Shown piece after piece: positions 55,356-64,000 of a stretch of DNA of 64,000 nt. Under the pieces are notes generated by a model. That model saw only the letters and a program-made list of their open reading frames with translations, had not been told where the DNA came from and searched no databases. The stretch is from the NCBI GenBank assembly GCA_016793885.1, contig JAEUHE010000103.1, positions 1-64,000 on the forward strand, in the 5' to 3' direction. How positions within the stretch are numbered: the stretch's first letter is position 1; each line of letters starts with the position of its first letter. This stretch comes from Verrucomicrobiales bacterium (GTDB taxonomy: Bacteria; Verrucomicrobiota; Verrucomicrobiia; Limisphaerales; UBA11320). Position numbers and translations under genes: made by a program.

Positions 55356-58300
55356 CTATTGGCGGAGGCGGAAGTAGGTCTGCCCGCCAGGAGGGACTGG
55401 CAACCTAACCTGGAAGACTTGCCCCTGTTTGACTGGCTCGGGGACGACCGCAGCCCACACCGGAGAATGGATAGCAGGTGACGATTCGAGGACGAAACCG
55501 GAGGCAGATGCCGGCCACGTGACTACCAGGGAACTACCCTCGACGGCGATATGGATCTCCGGCGCGCCGGTTCCGATCGTTATCGCGCCTGGGCCATAGG
55601 CGGCTGGCATCTCTTTGGCGCCCCCGTTCACAACTTCACGAACAACCGGAACGTCACCGAAGGTCAGTGCACTGGAACCGGCCCTCACCGACCTTACAGT
55701 AAAGACGGCCCTGGCGATGTGCTTGATTCCCGCTGAGAACTGGGTTCCACCTGGCAGAGCCAAAGCAACACCGACTCGGCCGATAGAACTCTGTTTGGAA
55801 TTGATGTTGAACAGAGCCCCACCAGCCTGACCGTCTGGGTCTACGCTTTCAAAGGTGAGGATAGCAGGGTCGAATTTAATACTGAAACCGATAGCAGCTT
55901 CCCCGCCCAAGGCGGTAAGGGTAATCGGGACGGAAACAGTTTGTCCGGGTTCCCCGCTGAAATCCTCGAGAGAGATAACCGTCATCGCCACATCTTGAAG
56001 CGAAGGCGGTCCGAAGAGCGGTGAACTGAGGATGTTGGAGAATGGCCCCCCTGCTACCGCAACTGCATCAAGACTTGCTGCATATCTGCCTGACTGGACC
56101 CAATCTTTGACAGACAACCGACCATCCCCCGCGGTCTCTGCTGGAGCACAATCAACTCTTTGGTATTCTTGAGGTGAAGATGGCTCATCCAGCCCAGCAA
56201 CGAAGCGACCTATTTGCACCCAATCTCCAAGAGTAAGCCTCCGGTCGCCCTCAGGCCGAGGAGCTACATCTGCTTCGAAACCGTGAAAGAGGACCATTAG
56301 AGAACCGGCATGATATTTGGCGCTAAGCGGATTGGCAAATGAGTCAACAACCTCACGAACTACCGGTTGATCAGAGAAGTCGATTATACTAACTACGTTA
56401 GAAGTTATTGGGGCAACCCTAAATATAAACCTACCGAGGTTCACCGGACCTTGGCTCAGGCGCTCGGAGGTAGGCAAAGCAACAGCCAAGCCCACTTTAC
56501 CCGACGCGATCTGCGTGGTGTTCATGTTTAAGGACGCACCACGCAGATCTGGATTGATAATAAAGTCGCGAAATGCCAAGAGCCTCTGGTCGAAACTTAA
56601 ACTAAACGAGACCGCGTTCTCTCCACCATTCGCTTCAACGACGCAGTCCACTGCAGCCTCGTCACTGGACCTGGCCTGGCTGGAACCAAGCGCCACAATT
56701 GTGGGCCCAGGCTTTACCGTGACGACAACATCTCCGGAATTGACCTGACCAAACAAGTTCGTGATCTCTACTGAGTAAACCCCGGCTTGAGAGAACGAAG
56801 CGTTGGTGATTGTAAGGCTAGAACCCGATTCCGTGTCGATGACTGCCCCATTGAAACGCCAACGATAGCTTAAGGGTAAAGAACCACTAGCGCGAACCGA
56901 CAAAGTGAAACCATTACCAACTACAACTTCTGTCTCTATCGGCGCTTCGACGATGGAAGGTGGCATGTCTACAACCTCATAGCCAATTAGCAAGACCGTT
57001 GCACTACTATCGCCCCCAACGCCAATGGGCGAGGAGGGGTCCTCGATAAACACTCGCTGCATATCCTGGGAGTGGGTAGCCCCATCAAGGACATAAAGCC
57101 GATCAGCACGTTGGAAGGTCCTGGTTTCTACAAGCAAATTGCCCAGCGCGCTATCGAAAACGAAAGGCCGCTGGAGAGGAAGGAGGATATCAAAGGTTTT
57201 GGATTCTCCCGGGCTACCCGTCGCACGCGACGTTAAATGCCAAGGACCATCAAACACAGTTAACTCATCTGCCCCAACGTTCTCCGAGAAAACATAACTT
57301 AAATTCCCCGGAGACTGGTGAGTTGTAGACATGCGAAACTGAATGTTCGGGATGGTGGTAGAAAAGGCCGCATCCCCAGTACCGAGCTTGCTGTCCACTC
57401 TAAAGCGGAGTTGGGTAATTCGAAGGGGCCCTGAAGGAAACAACGTCCCAGCGTATAGCTCTTGCTGTCGGATGGCCACACTTACAGCCGCGGAGGCACC
57501 ATCGCCTTCTATCGTTTCCAGAGAATTTGGCACAAACGCGAGTCGTGAAGGCTTTTCGACTACGCTTAGCATCGCCGGAGAGCTCGTGACTACCCCATTG
57601 CGATTACTTATAGCCAATGTATACAAACCTTCATTCGCTCTTGAGACCTGGGAGATGTTGAGGGTTGAGGACTCGGCGCCGGGAATCAAGGCACCGTTGA
57701 AAAACCAAAAATAGTAAAGTGGACTTCCCCCATAGGCAGTGGCTGTGAACTGAGCTTCATCCCCCTCAACAGCGACCGTCCCCACAGGGCCTACCTCGAG
57801 GACAGGAGGCACACTCTCATCCAAGGTATAGACTAATTCCAATACATCTCCAGCTGAGTTAGCAACCGAGCCGATGGCCGCATCAGGCTGACCGTCATTG
57901 AACACCATCGCCAATAGATTTCCAGCGCCACTAGCCGCGTCCGTATGGAAACGCAGGGGAAGAGTCGAATAGTTCCGATACTCCAGCAGCAAATTGCCGA
58001 GTCTAGGGTCATACTTGAATGACCGATGTAGCGGGAGGGTCACATCGAATTCCTTCGGTCCGTTTGCGGGACCCGCAAATGATGTCGATATACTCCACTC
58101 TCCACGAAACACTTCCTGAACATCAGGACCGAAATTTTCATCGAATGTTCGACTCATGTTATCCACAGACTTCGAGCTAGTAGCCATGCGAAAAACTATG
58201 TTATCCAAAACTCCGGAAAAGGGCCCAACGGCATAAGTAATATCTGGGCGAAACCGGATTGCGTGGATGACTATCGGACGAAGAGGGAACATGGATGCAG

Positions 58301-60191
58301 AATACATCTCCTGAAGACGGATCTTCACACTAAGTCCAGCCGAGGCACCAGAACCTTCCACGGCGGAATAGGCACCTGGGACTACCAACTCCAAAGAGTC
58401 ACGCGGAATAACCGAGAGACTTACGTCCGGTGTTTTCAGAACTCCAAATGCATTTGAAACCACCACCGAGTAGACACCCACGTCTCGAGGACTCGCGTTC
58501 GTGATGACAAGCTCAGAACCGGTTTCTCCACTAATGGCGATCCCATCTCCAAACCACTGATAATGGAGGGGCATCGACCCCAGGGCATGGACCTGAAAGC
58601 GCGCAGTCCCACCCTCAGTGGTAGTGGTCGCAAGTGGTTTACGAAGAACCAACGGAGCCGTGCCAGCTCCCAAACTATAACCTAGCTCCACTGCTGACGC
58701 CGCAGCAACCACGACGGAGGCTACGAGCGCGTTCGGATCTTGGTCGGAAAAAGCGGAGCCGACGGGCCGACGGTTTTGAGCAGCGGTTGAGCCGTTACTC
58801 AGCGCGTCATGGTGAAAGCGTACTGGCAGCCCACCGTAGTTACGAAAATCAACACACAGATTACCACGAGTAGGGTCATAGAAGAATGGCTTTTGAAACT
58901 TGAGGACTATATCGAAATCCTTTGGTCCCTGAGCCGGCCCATTAAACGCCGTACGCAATTCCCAAGACCCATCGTAGACAAGCGTTTCGTCTGATCCTGC
59001 GTTGAATGAGAATGTCTTGCTCATCTGTGCAGGCTCGGTCTTCGTTGTTGATAGACGAACAGCCACTCGGGATACAGTTTGCGTAATTGCCATGGCGGAA
59101 AGCTTAGAATCGGGACGGAATCGAAGTTCTCGGATGTAGACCGGCGTGGGAACGAACTCGGAAGAGTGGTAAACCTCCTGCATATGAATCGGGTTGCTGA
59201 AGGTTGCCCAGGCGCCCGAACCTTCCACTGACTCAAGTCCACGTGGGACAACATGAGCATAAGTTGTAGAAGTTAGGATTTCTAACCGAGCGACCTTACT
59301 GGTAACCACACCAAAAGAGTTGGAGATGACTACGGTGATAGCCCCGGAATCGCTAGGCCCTAGATTGTCTAAGACCAGGGTAGACGAACCGGCATCTGAC
59401 AACAGATTTCCGTTTCGGTACCAATGATACCTGAGAGGCTCAGCACCTACAGCTGACACCTCGAAACGGGCAGTTCCGCTTTCCTCGAGGACCTGATCTA
59501 CAGGTTGAGCAGCAATGTATGGGGTGCCCCCGTCTTCATAACTCCAGACAATTTCCACGACATCGGCTCCATCGCTGCCAGCGGAGGCAACCAAAGCGTT
59601 CGGATCACCGTCGCTAAATATCATCTTAACTGGGCCACCAGGAATACTCGCCGAGTCGGTGTGGAATCTGCTAGCAAGCGTCGAGAAGTTGCGGTATTCG
59701 AGCAGTAAGTTTCCGAGTCGTGGATCATATCGGAATGGCCTTTGCAGGGGAAGGCGCACGTCAAACTTTTTGGGGCCTGAAAACGGCCCCTCAAAGGCGG
59801 TCGCAACGTTCCAAGAGCCTGAGTAAACGTCCAAAGCATCCATGGACAGATTTTCATCGAACACCGAGCTCATGCTAGCTGCGGACTTTGAGGTGGTGGA
59901 TAGCTTGAATCGTATATCGTTCAAATTACCCTCAAAGGGACCGACAGCGTAAGTTATGTCTGGCCTAAACCGAAGTTCCCTTATGACAATAACCTGATCA
60001 GGAAACAGAGATGAAGAATATAGCTGCTGGAGCCTTATCCTTACTGCGAATCCAGCGGATGCCCCTTGCCCCTCCACCAAGGCTAAGGAGCTTGGCACGA
60101 CTAACGTTTCGTTTGCTCTCCCTTGGCCAACTATAACCAATGGTGCAAGCAGCAAAGCGCAAACAAGTCGCAGAAAGTTATTCGTTTTCAT
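55356..60191 (-). CDS. Exported protein: four tandem 190-aa + Ig units, two cohesin-like domains and a dockerin-like pair (1611 aa)
   Basis: The ATG at 60191 opens a clear signal peptide (M-K-T-N-N-F-L-R-L-V, then A-L-L-L-A-P-L-V-I-V-G). Four tandem units follow (~28-1155). Each has a ~190-residue domain with E-G-x-G-A-S, I-R-E-L-R-F-R-P-D, L-S-T-T-x-x-S, F-D-V-x-L-P-L-Q-R-P-F and G-N-L-L-L-E-Y-R-N, then an Ig domain. The 190-residue domain resembles an unnamed one in PEP-CTERM proteins. Two cohesin-like domains (~1160-1300 and ~1400-1543) surround a dockerin-like pair with L-T-L-G-D-W-V-Q-I-G-R-F and L-S-V-K-D-W-V-Q-S-G-R-Y (~1305-1375). The shared C-terminal module ends Y-F-R-L-R-Q. The frame upstream to 60374 is not protein-like. 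Base composition is visibly more A+T-rich than genes left of 54 kb. Confidence 0.8.
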   Translation of the reverse strand: MKTNNFLRLVCALLLAPLVIVGQGRANETLVVPSSLALVEGQGASAGFAVRIRLQQLYSSSLFPDQVIVIRELRFRPDITYAVGPFEGNLNDIRFKLSTTSKSAASMSSVFDENLSMDALDVYSGSWNVATAFEGPFSGPKKFDVRLPLQRPFRYDPRLGNLLLEYRNFSTLASRFHTDSASIPGGPVKMIFSDGDPNALVASAGSDGADVVEIVWSYEDGGTPYIAAQPVDQVLEESGTARFEVSAVGAEPLRYHWYRNGNLLSDAGSSTLVLDNLGPSDSGAITVVISNSFGVVTSKVARLEILTSTTYAHVVPRGLESVEGSGAWATFSNPIHMQEVYHSSEFVPTPVYIRELRFRPDSKLSAMAITQTVSRVAVRLSTTKTEPAQMSKTFSFNAGSDETLVYDGSWELRTAFNGPAQGPKDFDIVLKFQKPFFYDPTRGNLCVDFRNYGGLPVRFHHDALSNGSTAAQNRRPVGSAFSDQDPNALVASVVVAAASAVELGYSLGAGTAPLVLRKPLATTTTEGGTARFQVHALGSMPLHYQWFGDGIAISGETGSELVITNASPRDVGVYSVVVSNAFGVLKTPDVSLSVIPRDSLELVVPGAYSAVEGSGASAGLSVKIRLQEMYSASMFPLRPIVIHAIRFRPDITYAVGPFSGVLDNIVFRMATSSKSVDNMSRTFDENFGPDVQEVFRGEWSISTSFAGPANGPKEFDVTLPLHRSFKYDPRLGNLLLEYRNYSTLPLRFHTDAASGAGNLLAMVFNDGQPDAAIGSVANSAGDVLELVYTLDESVPPVLEVGPVGTVAVEGDEAQFTATAYGGSPLYYFWFFNGALIPGAESSTLNISQVSRANEGLYTLAISNRNGVVTSSPAMLSVVEKPSRLAFVPNSLETIEGDGASAAVSVAIRQQELYAGTLFPSGPLRITQLRFRVDSKLGTGDAAFSTTIPNIQFRMSTTHQSPGNLSYVFSENVGADELTVFDGPWHLTSRATGSPGESKTFDILLPLQRPFVFDSALGNLLVETRTFQRADRLYVLDGATHSQDMQRVFIEDPSSPIGVGGDSSATVLLIGYEVVDMPPSIVEAPIETEVVVGNGFTLSVRASGSLPLSYRWRFNGAVIDTESGSSLTITNASFSQAGVYSVEITNLFGQVNSGDVVVTVKPGPTIVALGSSQARSSDEAAVDCVVEANGGENAVSFSLSFDQRLLAFRDFIINPDLRGASLNMNTTQIASGKVGLAVALPTSERLSQGPVNLGRFIFRVAPITSNVVSIIDFSDQPVVREVVDSFANPLSAKYHAGSLMVLFHGFEADVAPRPEGDRRLTLGDWVQIGRFVAGLDEPSSPQEYQRVDCAPAETAGDGRLSVKDWVQSGRYAASLDAVAVAGGPFSNILSSPLFGPPSLQDVAMTVISLEDFSGEPGQTVSVPITLTALGGEAAIGFSIKFDPAILTFESVDPDGQAGGALFNINSKQSSIGRVGVALALPGGTQFSAGIKHIARAVFTVRSVRAGSSALTFGDVPVVREVVNGGAKEMPAAYGPGAITIGTGAPEIHIAVEGSSLVVTWPASASGFVLESSPAIHSPVWAAVVPEPVKQGQVFQVRLPVPPGGQTYFRLRQ

Positions 60192-60869
60192 TAGCTTCAA
60201 ATAGACCGAGATCTGATAATCCCCTCCTCGTGAGTAAGCACTAGCTCCACCGAACGCTACAACAAGGTCAAAATAGCGTCCCAAAAAGGTGTTAGGAATT
60301 GAGCGGCACCCACACCATGTAATGTTCAACAACGGGCTCACCGAGACATTAAAGCACTCTGGGAGCGACCACATCCGTTAATTCTCAAACCTTAGCAGAG
60401 ATTAGACGCAAAACAATCGCTAAGATTAGGGATAGTGTCCCAAAAAACGCCCCCTGGACTCCTTGTTTTAGGGACAGTCACCTTTAGCCTGCGATAAGCC
60501 ATTGCCCTACTTTGCGACACTATTTTCCCGATGGGGGTTTCTAGACGATGATGCGAGGACTCCTAACCTCGGACTTTACACTAAGACTGAAAGAAGCCCA
60601 CCGCCGTCATCCAAGGGTTTCGAGCGCCGAACACCCAGACTAGCGCGGCGAAACTTGGCCAAGTCCGATGACCGTTACTTAGTCCATGCCGGTAAGTCCA
60701 CCGATCCGTAGCAATTAAAGGAAAGGCAACCGCAGTGTGATGGAACACCACGGGCGCTTTTCCTTAGAAATAGAATGCACTCGGCCTAAGGTTCGCCAAA
60801 AGCAGCGACTTACAACCCGAGTTGCAAATGCTTTGACAGTGACCCGCTTATGATTCTTGCATATCAGAA
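60192..60869. other. Divergent AT-richer gap
   Basis: This 678-nt gap precedes two divergent genes and should hold both promoters. TAGGGATAGTGTCCC (60427-60441) and TAGGGACAGTCAC (60469-60481) are partly similar and may be remains of an insertion-sequence end or a repeat. Open frames such as 60502-60711 show no protein-like pattern. No RNA gene is recognised. Confidence 0.4.
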
Positions 60870-61622
60870 ATGCATATCAACACGCTAGCAGACCGTTTGA
60901 GGTCAACCTTACCCAAACCCCTGTGGGAGTGTCTAAGAAAAGCATCCAACGCCGTGTTAGGACCTCTGCATTTCAGCCTCGAGACTGGGCATTTGCGCAG
61001 CTGCCTGGCTAGCAAAGCCATGACTCGCCAAGGCGAGCCCATCCCCTGGTTCACGTATTCTGCCATCCAGTTCCTGATGATGAAGAACCTATCCAGTAAG
61101 ACACTCCTTGAGTGGGGAGCCGGGCAATCAACTTTTTTTTGGGGGAAACGATGCAAAAGTGTAACTTCTTTCGAAGCAGATTCTGATTGGTTTCGAAAAC
61201 TGCAGCCTTTGGTACCCTCCAACGTGGAACTACACTTAGTCAAAAACGACATCTCTGATGTAGACCATTTGCTTGGGACAAGGAAATTTGATCTCGTTGT
61301 ATGCGACGGACTCGATCGCTACAAGTGTGCTGAAAGGTCACTCCAACTATTGAATGCAAACGGTGCAGTGATAATTGATAATTCCGATGGCAATCAAGGC
61401 CCCAAACCAGGCTTCGGGTTTATCGACCTGTATAGAACGGAAGGCTATTCCCGAATAGACTTCTATGGATATCCCCCTGGCAATACGGTTCAGCAATCGA
61501 CCTCGATCTTCTTTAAAGGCGATTGCTTTCTTTTTGCCGGCGAGGAGGCTCCCTGGGCGCCACTGTCGTACTGGGAATACTCGCCTGAAATTCAAGCCTC
61601 CTGGCAGACTCCTAGTGTTTGA
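60870..61622 (+). CDS. Putative SAM-dependent methyltransferase (250 aa)
   Basis: The central domain reads L-L-E-W-G-A-G-Q-S-T-F-F-W (~85), a motif I variant, then S-F-E-A-D at strand 2, F-D-L-V-V-C-D-G-L-D at strand 4 and G-A-V-I-I-D-N-S-D at strand 5. The same layout occurs in methyltransferases of polysaccharide gene clusters. The C-terminal part (F-I-D-L-Y-R-T-E-G-Y-S-R-I-D-F-Y-G) probably binds the acceptor. It is convergent with the TylF-like gene, 57 nt apart. Assignment to the fold is good; the acceptor is not known. Confidence 0.75.
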   Translation: MHINTLADRLRSTLPKPLWECLRKASNAVLGPLHFSLETGHLRSCLASKAMTRQGEPIPWFTYSAIQFLMMKNLSSKTLLEWGAGQSTFFWGKRCKSVTSFEADSDWFRKLQPLVPSNVELHLVKNDISDVDHLLGTRKFDLVVCDGLDRYKCAERSLQLLNANGAVIIDNSDGNQGPKPGFGFIDLYRTEGYSRIDFYGYPPGNTVQQSTSIFFKGDCFLFAGEEAPWAPLSYWEYSPEIQASWQTPSV

Positions 61623-61679
61623 AGTTGAGATCGTCCTGACCAGAAAACTAGGACTCGCTCGGTAAGCTGCGCTGGGTGC

Positions 61680-62378
61680 TCATCTCTTCACCATCAGACA
61701 TTGGGTGTCCCAGAGTTCGATGAGGGGTTCGGGTTTGTCGACGAAGAACTCACTGTACGCTTGCCGGACGCCCGGGCACTGCAGATACCGGTAGTCGTGC
61801 GATACGATCATCCCTCCAGGAGCCATCCGCGGATAGAAAAACCTCAGGCCATCCAACGTGGACTGGTAGATATCTACATCCAGATGCACGAACGAGAATC
61901 GCTGAGCGTCCGTCGGCAATAGTTTGGTCGTCTCCGGAAAGAACCCTGGACAGAAGTGCACTCCACTCTGATCTTCCATCAAACGCTGAACATCCCCCAG
62001 CCGAGTCTCAGCAAAAGTCCCCGCGTGCACTTTGTCCACCCCCGCCTTCACCTCGGGCATTCCTCCAAACGTATCAAACAGAAAAAGCCGACGCTTGCCC
62101 TTCACCTGACTCAGCAGCCGCGACGTCCCCCCGAGATAAACACCCACCTCTGCGACGTCCCCCTCCACACGGGCGGTCTGAGGGCACAGTTGCCACAGGT
62201 TGTATGCCTCATTCACGGACTGGATGATCACGCCCTGCTTTTGAAGGCGGTTGAATAGCTCTAGAAAAGCAACATCCTTCTGAATCGTGTGATAACGGCG
62301 GCTTCGGATGGAAACCGAATAACTCGGTGCCCGTCGAAGGAGCAACAGCTCTAATTTACATAACCAGCGATCAATCAT
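61680..62378 (-). CDS. TylF/MycF-family methyltransferase (232 aa)
   Basis: Family signatures are present: E-G-D-V-A-E-V-G-V-Y-L-G-G-T-S near residue 75, F-L-F-D-T-F-G-G-M-P, and the metal site F-V-H-L-D-V-D-I-Y-Q-S-T-L-D followed by G-G-M-I-V-S-H-D-Y. TylF and MycF methylate sugar hydroxyls of macrolides using SAM and magnesium; relatives in surface-polysaccharide clusters methylate sugars of O-antigen-like glycans. Together with the neighbouring methyltransferases this points to methylated surface sugars. It stands at the end of the methyltransferase-rich region. Confidence 0.92.
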   Translation of the reverse strand: MIDRWLCKLELLLLRRAPSYSVSIRSRRYHTIQKDVAFLELFNRLQKQGVIIQSVNEAYNLWQLCPQTARVEGDVAEVGVYLGGTSRLLSQVKGKRRLFLFDTFGGMPEVKAGVDKVHAGTFAETRLGDVQRLMEDQSGVHFCPGFFPETTKLLPTDAQRFSFVHLDVDIYQSTLDGLRFFYPRMAPGGMIVSHDYRYLQCPGVRQAYSEFFVDKPEPLIELWDTQCLMVKR

Positions 62379-62612
62379 GGATGCGTTATCAAATAGGATT
62401 GCTCACGGCTAGGCCCCAGGCAACGACGAAGTTGCATACTTTCCGTAACATCAACTCTAGAGGCGCAGACTCTTCGTAACATGTTTCACCATGTTTAATT
62501 AAAAAGTGAACATCGCAACCGACCAGGCTTGATTTGATGCCCATGAGCTGCGATAAGTTATTCGAACAAGGAGTGTATTTCCATCGAGTATAGACAATAC
62601 CCACTAAGCACT

Positions 62613-63944
62613 ATGAAGCAATTCTTAGCAGTAACGACGTCGCTGATCATGACCGTTGGAGCCTTCGCAAGTGAGCCGGCTCCTTCGAACATCCGGGTTT
62701 GGGGTAACAACTCGCAAGGTCAGACCAATTTGCCATCCGGCCTACCCAAACTAAAGGCTATAGCAGCAGGCACAGGCGGACACGTGCTTGCTTTAACGAC
62801 TAGTGGAAACGTTATTGCATGGGGCTACAACAACGACCGACAAACCGATATCCCGCCGAACCTCGACAACGTAACCGCCATCGCCGCGGGGGTATATCAT
62901 TCGGTGGCGCTAAAAAGCGATGGGACGGTGACCGCTTGGGGGTTCGGCCCCTTTGGGCAACTCTCTCCGCCGAGTGGACTCTCTAACGTCGTCGCAATCG
63001 CAGCGGGGTATGGGCATACGGTCGCGCTAAAGATGGATGGCACCGTAGCCGTGTGGGGATTAAGTGAGAACGGCGAGTTGGCGGTACCGCAGGGACTTTC
63101 CGAAGTGATCGCGATCGCGGCAGATGGCGCACACTCCTTAGCCCTAAAAAAGGATGGAACGGTGGTTGCCTGGGGATGGAATTCTGAGGGCCAATCCGTT
63201 GTTCCAACGGGGCTAAGAGATGTGATCGCTATAGCTGCAGGCCAAAGTCATAGTCTCGCACTAAAAAAGGACGGGACGGTTGTGGGTTGGGGAGGCAGCG
63301 GGGCTCGTAATGTACCTGGCAACCTCAAGGGTGTTGTCGCCATCTCCGCCGGATGGGATCACAGTGTAGCCGCCACCGCTGACGGAACGGTTGTAGCTTG
63401 GGGAAACGGATCCAACCTCAACGCGAAGTTGGATGAAATGATAATAGCCGTCGAAGCCGGCAACTCCTTCAACGTGGTGCTGACGGGTGAAAAACCGGTA
63501 ATAAGCCGTAGAGCGATAGCTACCGCGCAGGTCGTAAATGGGTTTCTTGTGGGGATCAATGTAGTTGATGGAGGAAGCGGATATTCGGAGGTCCCGTTTA
63601 TGCGTATCGTGGATAGATTTGGTTCGGAGGCCAAAGCAAGAGCGATAATCCAGGATGGAAAGATCACGAGGTTTGAAATCGAAAACCCCGGTCGTGGGTA
63701 TTCAGAGTCGACGGTAATCAAAATCGCATCTCCACCTCATGCTCCGAAGCTGGAGATCCAGACGAAGCGAGTGACAGTGACTTTGCATGTTGTCCTGGGC
63801 CACCGTTACCAAATCCAGGCGTCAAACGACCTCGCAATCTGGAACTCCGTAGGGGAACCTTTTATTGCGGAGGATGAATCAATCACCAGAGATTACGACA
63901 CGACGGAAACCGGCCTATACTTTCGGGTGTCGGAGGTTCCTTGA
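62613..63944 (+). CDS. Exported RCC1-propeller protein with shared C-terminal module (443 aa)
   Basis: A signal peptide (M-K-Q-F-L-A-V-T-T-S-L-I-M, A-F-A cut) precedes exactly seven ~39-residue RCC1 units (~28-295) of the type V-V-A-W-G-x-N...V-P-x-G-L-x-x-V-I-A-I-A-A-G-x-x-H-S-L-A-L-K, which make one complete seven-bladed propeller. A short domain with two G-G/R-G-Y-S-E motifs follows (~310-375), and the protein ends with the shared C-terminal module (Y-Q-I-Q-A-S-N-D-L-A-I-W-N, then L-Y-F-R-V near the end). It is related to the double-propeller gene at 7.7-13.8 kb but not a recent copy. Function is unknown. Confidence 0.88.
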   Translation: MKQFLAVTTSLIMTVGAFASEPAPSNIRVWGNNSQGQTNLPSGLPKLKAIAAGTGGHVLALTTSGNVIAWGYNNDRQTDIPPNLDNVTAIAAGVYHSVALKSDGTVTAWGFGPFGQLSPPSGLSNVVAIAAGYGHTVALKMDGTVAVWGLSENGELAVPQGLSEVIAIAADGAHSLALKKDGTVVAWGWNSEGQSVVPTGLRDVIAIAAGQSHSLALKKDGTVVGWGGSGARNVPGNLKGVVAISAGWDHSVAATADGTVVAWGNGSNLNAKLDEMIIAVEAGNSFNVVLTGEKPVISRRAIATAQVVNGFLVGINVVDGGSGYSEVPFMRIVDRFGSEAKARAIIQDGKITRFEIENPGRGYSESTVIKIASPPHAPKLEIQTKRVTVTLHVVLGHRYQIQASNDLAIWNSVGEPFIAEDESITRDYDTTETGLYFRVSEVP

Positions 63945-64000
63945 CATCGGTTCGCAGCCTGCCCAGGACACATGAGCAATCCCCTCTGTGACCTCTGCGA

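Noticed and set aside
60192-60374. N-terminal extension of the 1611-residue protein
   Set aside because: A signal peptide begins at 60191; the extension is not protein-like.
60502-60711. 69-codon plus-strand frame in the divergent gap
   Set aside because: No Shine-Dalgarno, no recognisable pattern and no conserved neighbour.
62389-62604. 71-codon minus-strand frame just before the TylF-like gene
   Set aside because: It starts with GTG inside the promoter region of the divergent RCC1 gene and matches nothing I know; it could be real but cannot be supported.
1-64000. tRNA, rRNA or riboswitch genes
   Set aside because: Reading the gaps showed no cloverleaf, T-loop GTTCGA context with acceptor pairing, or known riboswitch core; a covariance-model scan would be needed to exclude small ones.

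Overview
The window looks like a chromosomal segment of a soil or freshwater Verrucomicrobiota bacterium (Pedosphaera/Limisphaerales type), with many features shared with Planctomycetes. The evidence is the very large exported multi-domain proteins, a DUF1549/DUF1553 + DUF1501 gene pair, an ECF sigma factor of the FPTTRW type beside a kinase-WD40 gene, and intergenic regions packed with short hairpin repeats. No rRNA, tRNA, CRISPR array, integrase or transposase gene was seen. Most of the window is GC-rich; from about 55.3 kb to the right edge the sequence is visibly richer in A+T. All assignments come from reading the sequence; no database search was run.

Layout. 1-13.8 kb: three surface proteins (a partial delta-60-repeat propeller, a 2014-residue adhesin-like protein, and a 2033-residue protein built of repeat propellers and Ig domains). 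14.1-18.1 kb: an ECF sigma factor and a membrane Ser/Thr kinase with a WD40 sensor part. 18.6-26.6 kb: an exported PQQ-type propeller, a rhomboid protease with a GYF_2 tail, a beta-lactamase-fold hydrolase with polyglycine-hydrolase-like repeats, and a PA14/LamG protein. 26.85-31.8 kb: a tight four-gene catabolic operon (M14-type deacylase, MFS transporter, MlrC/M81 metallopeptidase, enolase-superfamily enzyme). 32.2-36.9 kb: a subclass B3-like metallo-beta-lactamase and the DUF1501 and DUF1549/1553 pair. 37.5-44.2 kb: a giant fungalysin (M36) protease. 44.5-48.9 kb: an arylamine N-acetyltransferase and a non-homologous end-joining cassette (Ku, phosphoesterase-ligase LigD, separate LigD polymerase). 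49.2-62.4 kb: an exported protein, a YfhO-like membrane protein, four methyltransferases of different kinds (one TylF/MycF-like), and a 1611-residue protein with cohesin-like and dockerin-like parts. 62.6-63.9 kb: a second RCC1 propeller protein.

Two themes cut across the window. First, eight exported proteins of otherwise unrelated architecture end in the same kind of 50-70-residue module finishing near a F-Y/F-R-L/I/V-R motif at the extreme C-terminus, and a ninth carries a similar module at its N-terminus. This is a candidate sorting or anchoring tag. Second, the gaps hold several families of small repeats: a terminal-inverted-repeat element (TATGGAGCGCGG ends) at two loci, a second inverted pair with AACCGC ends, a direct hairpin repeat downstream of two genes, REP-like units, and 7-nt-period tandem arrays at two or more loci.
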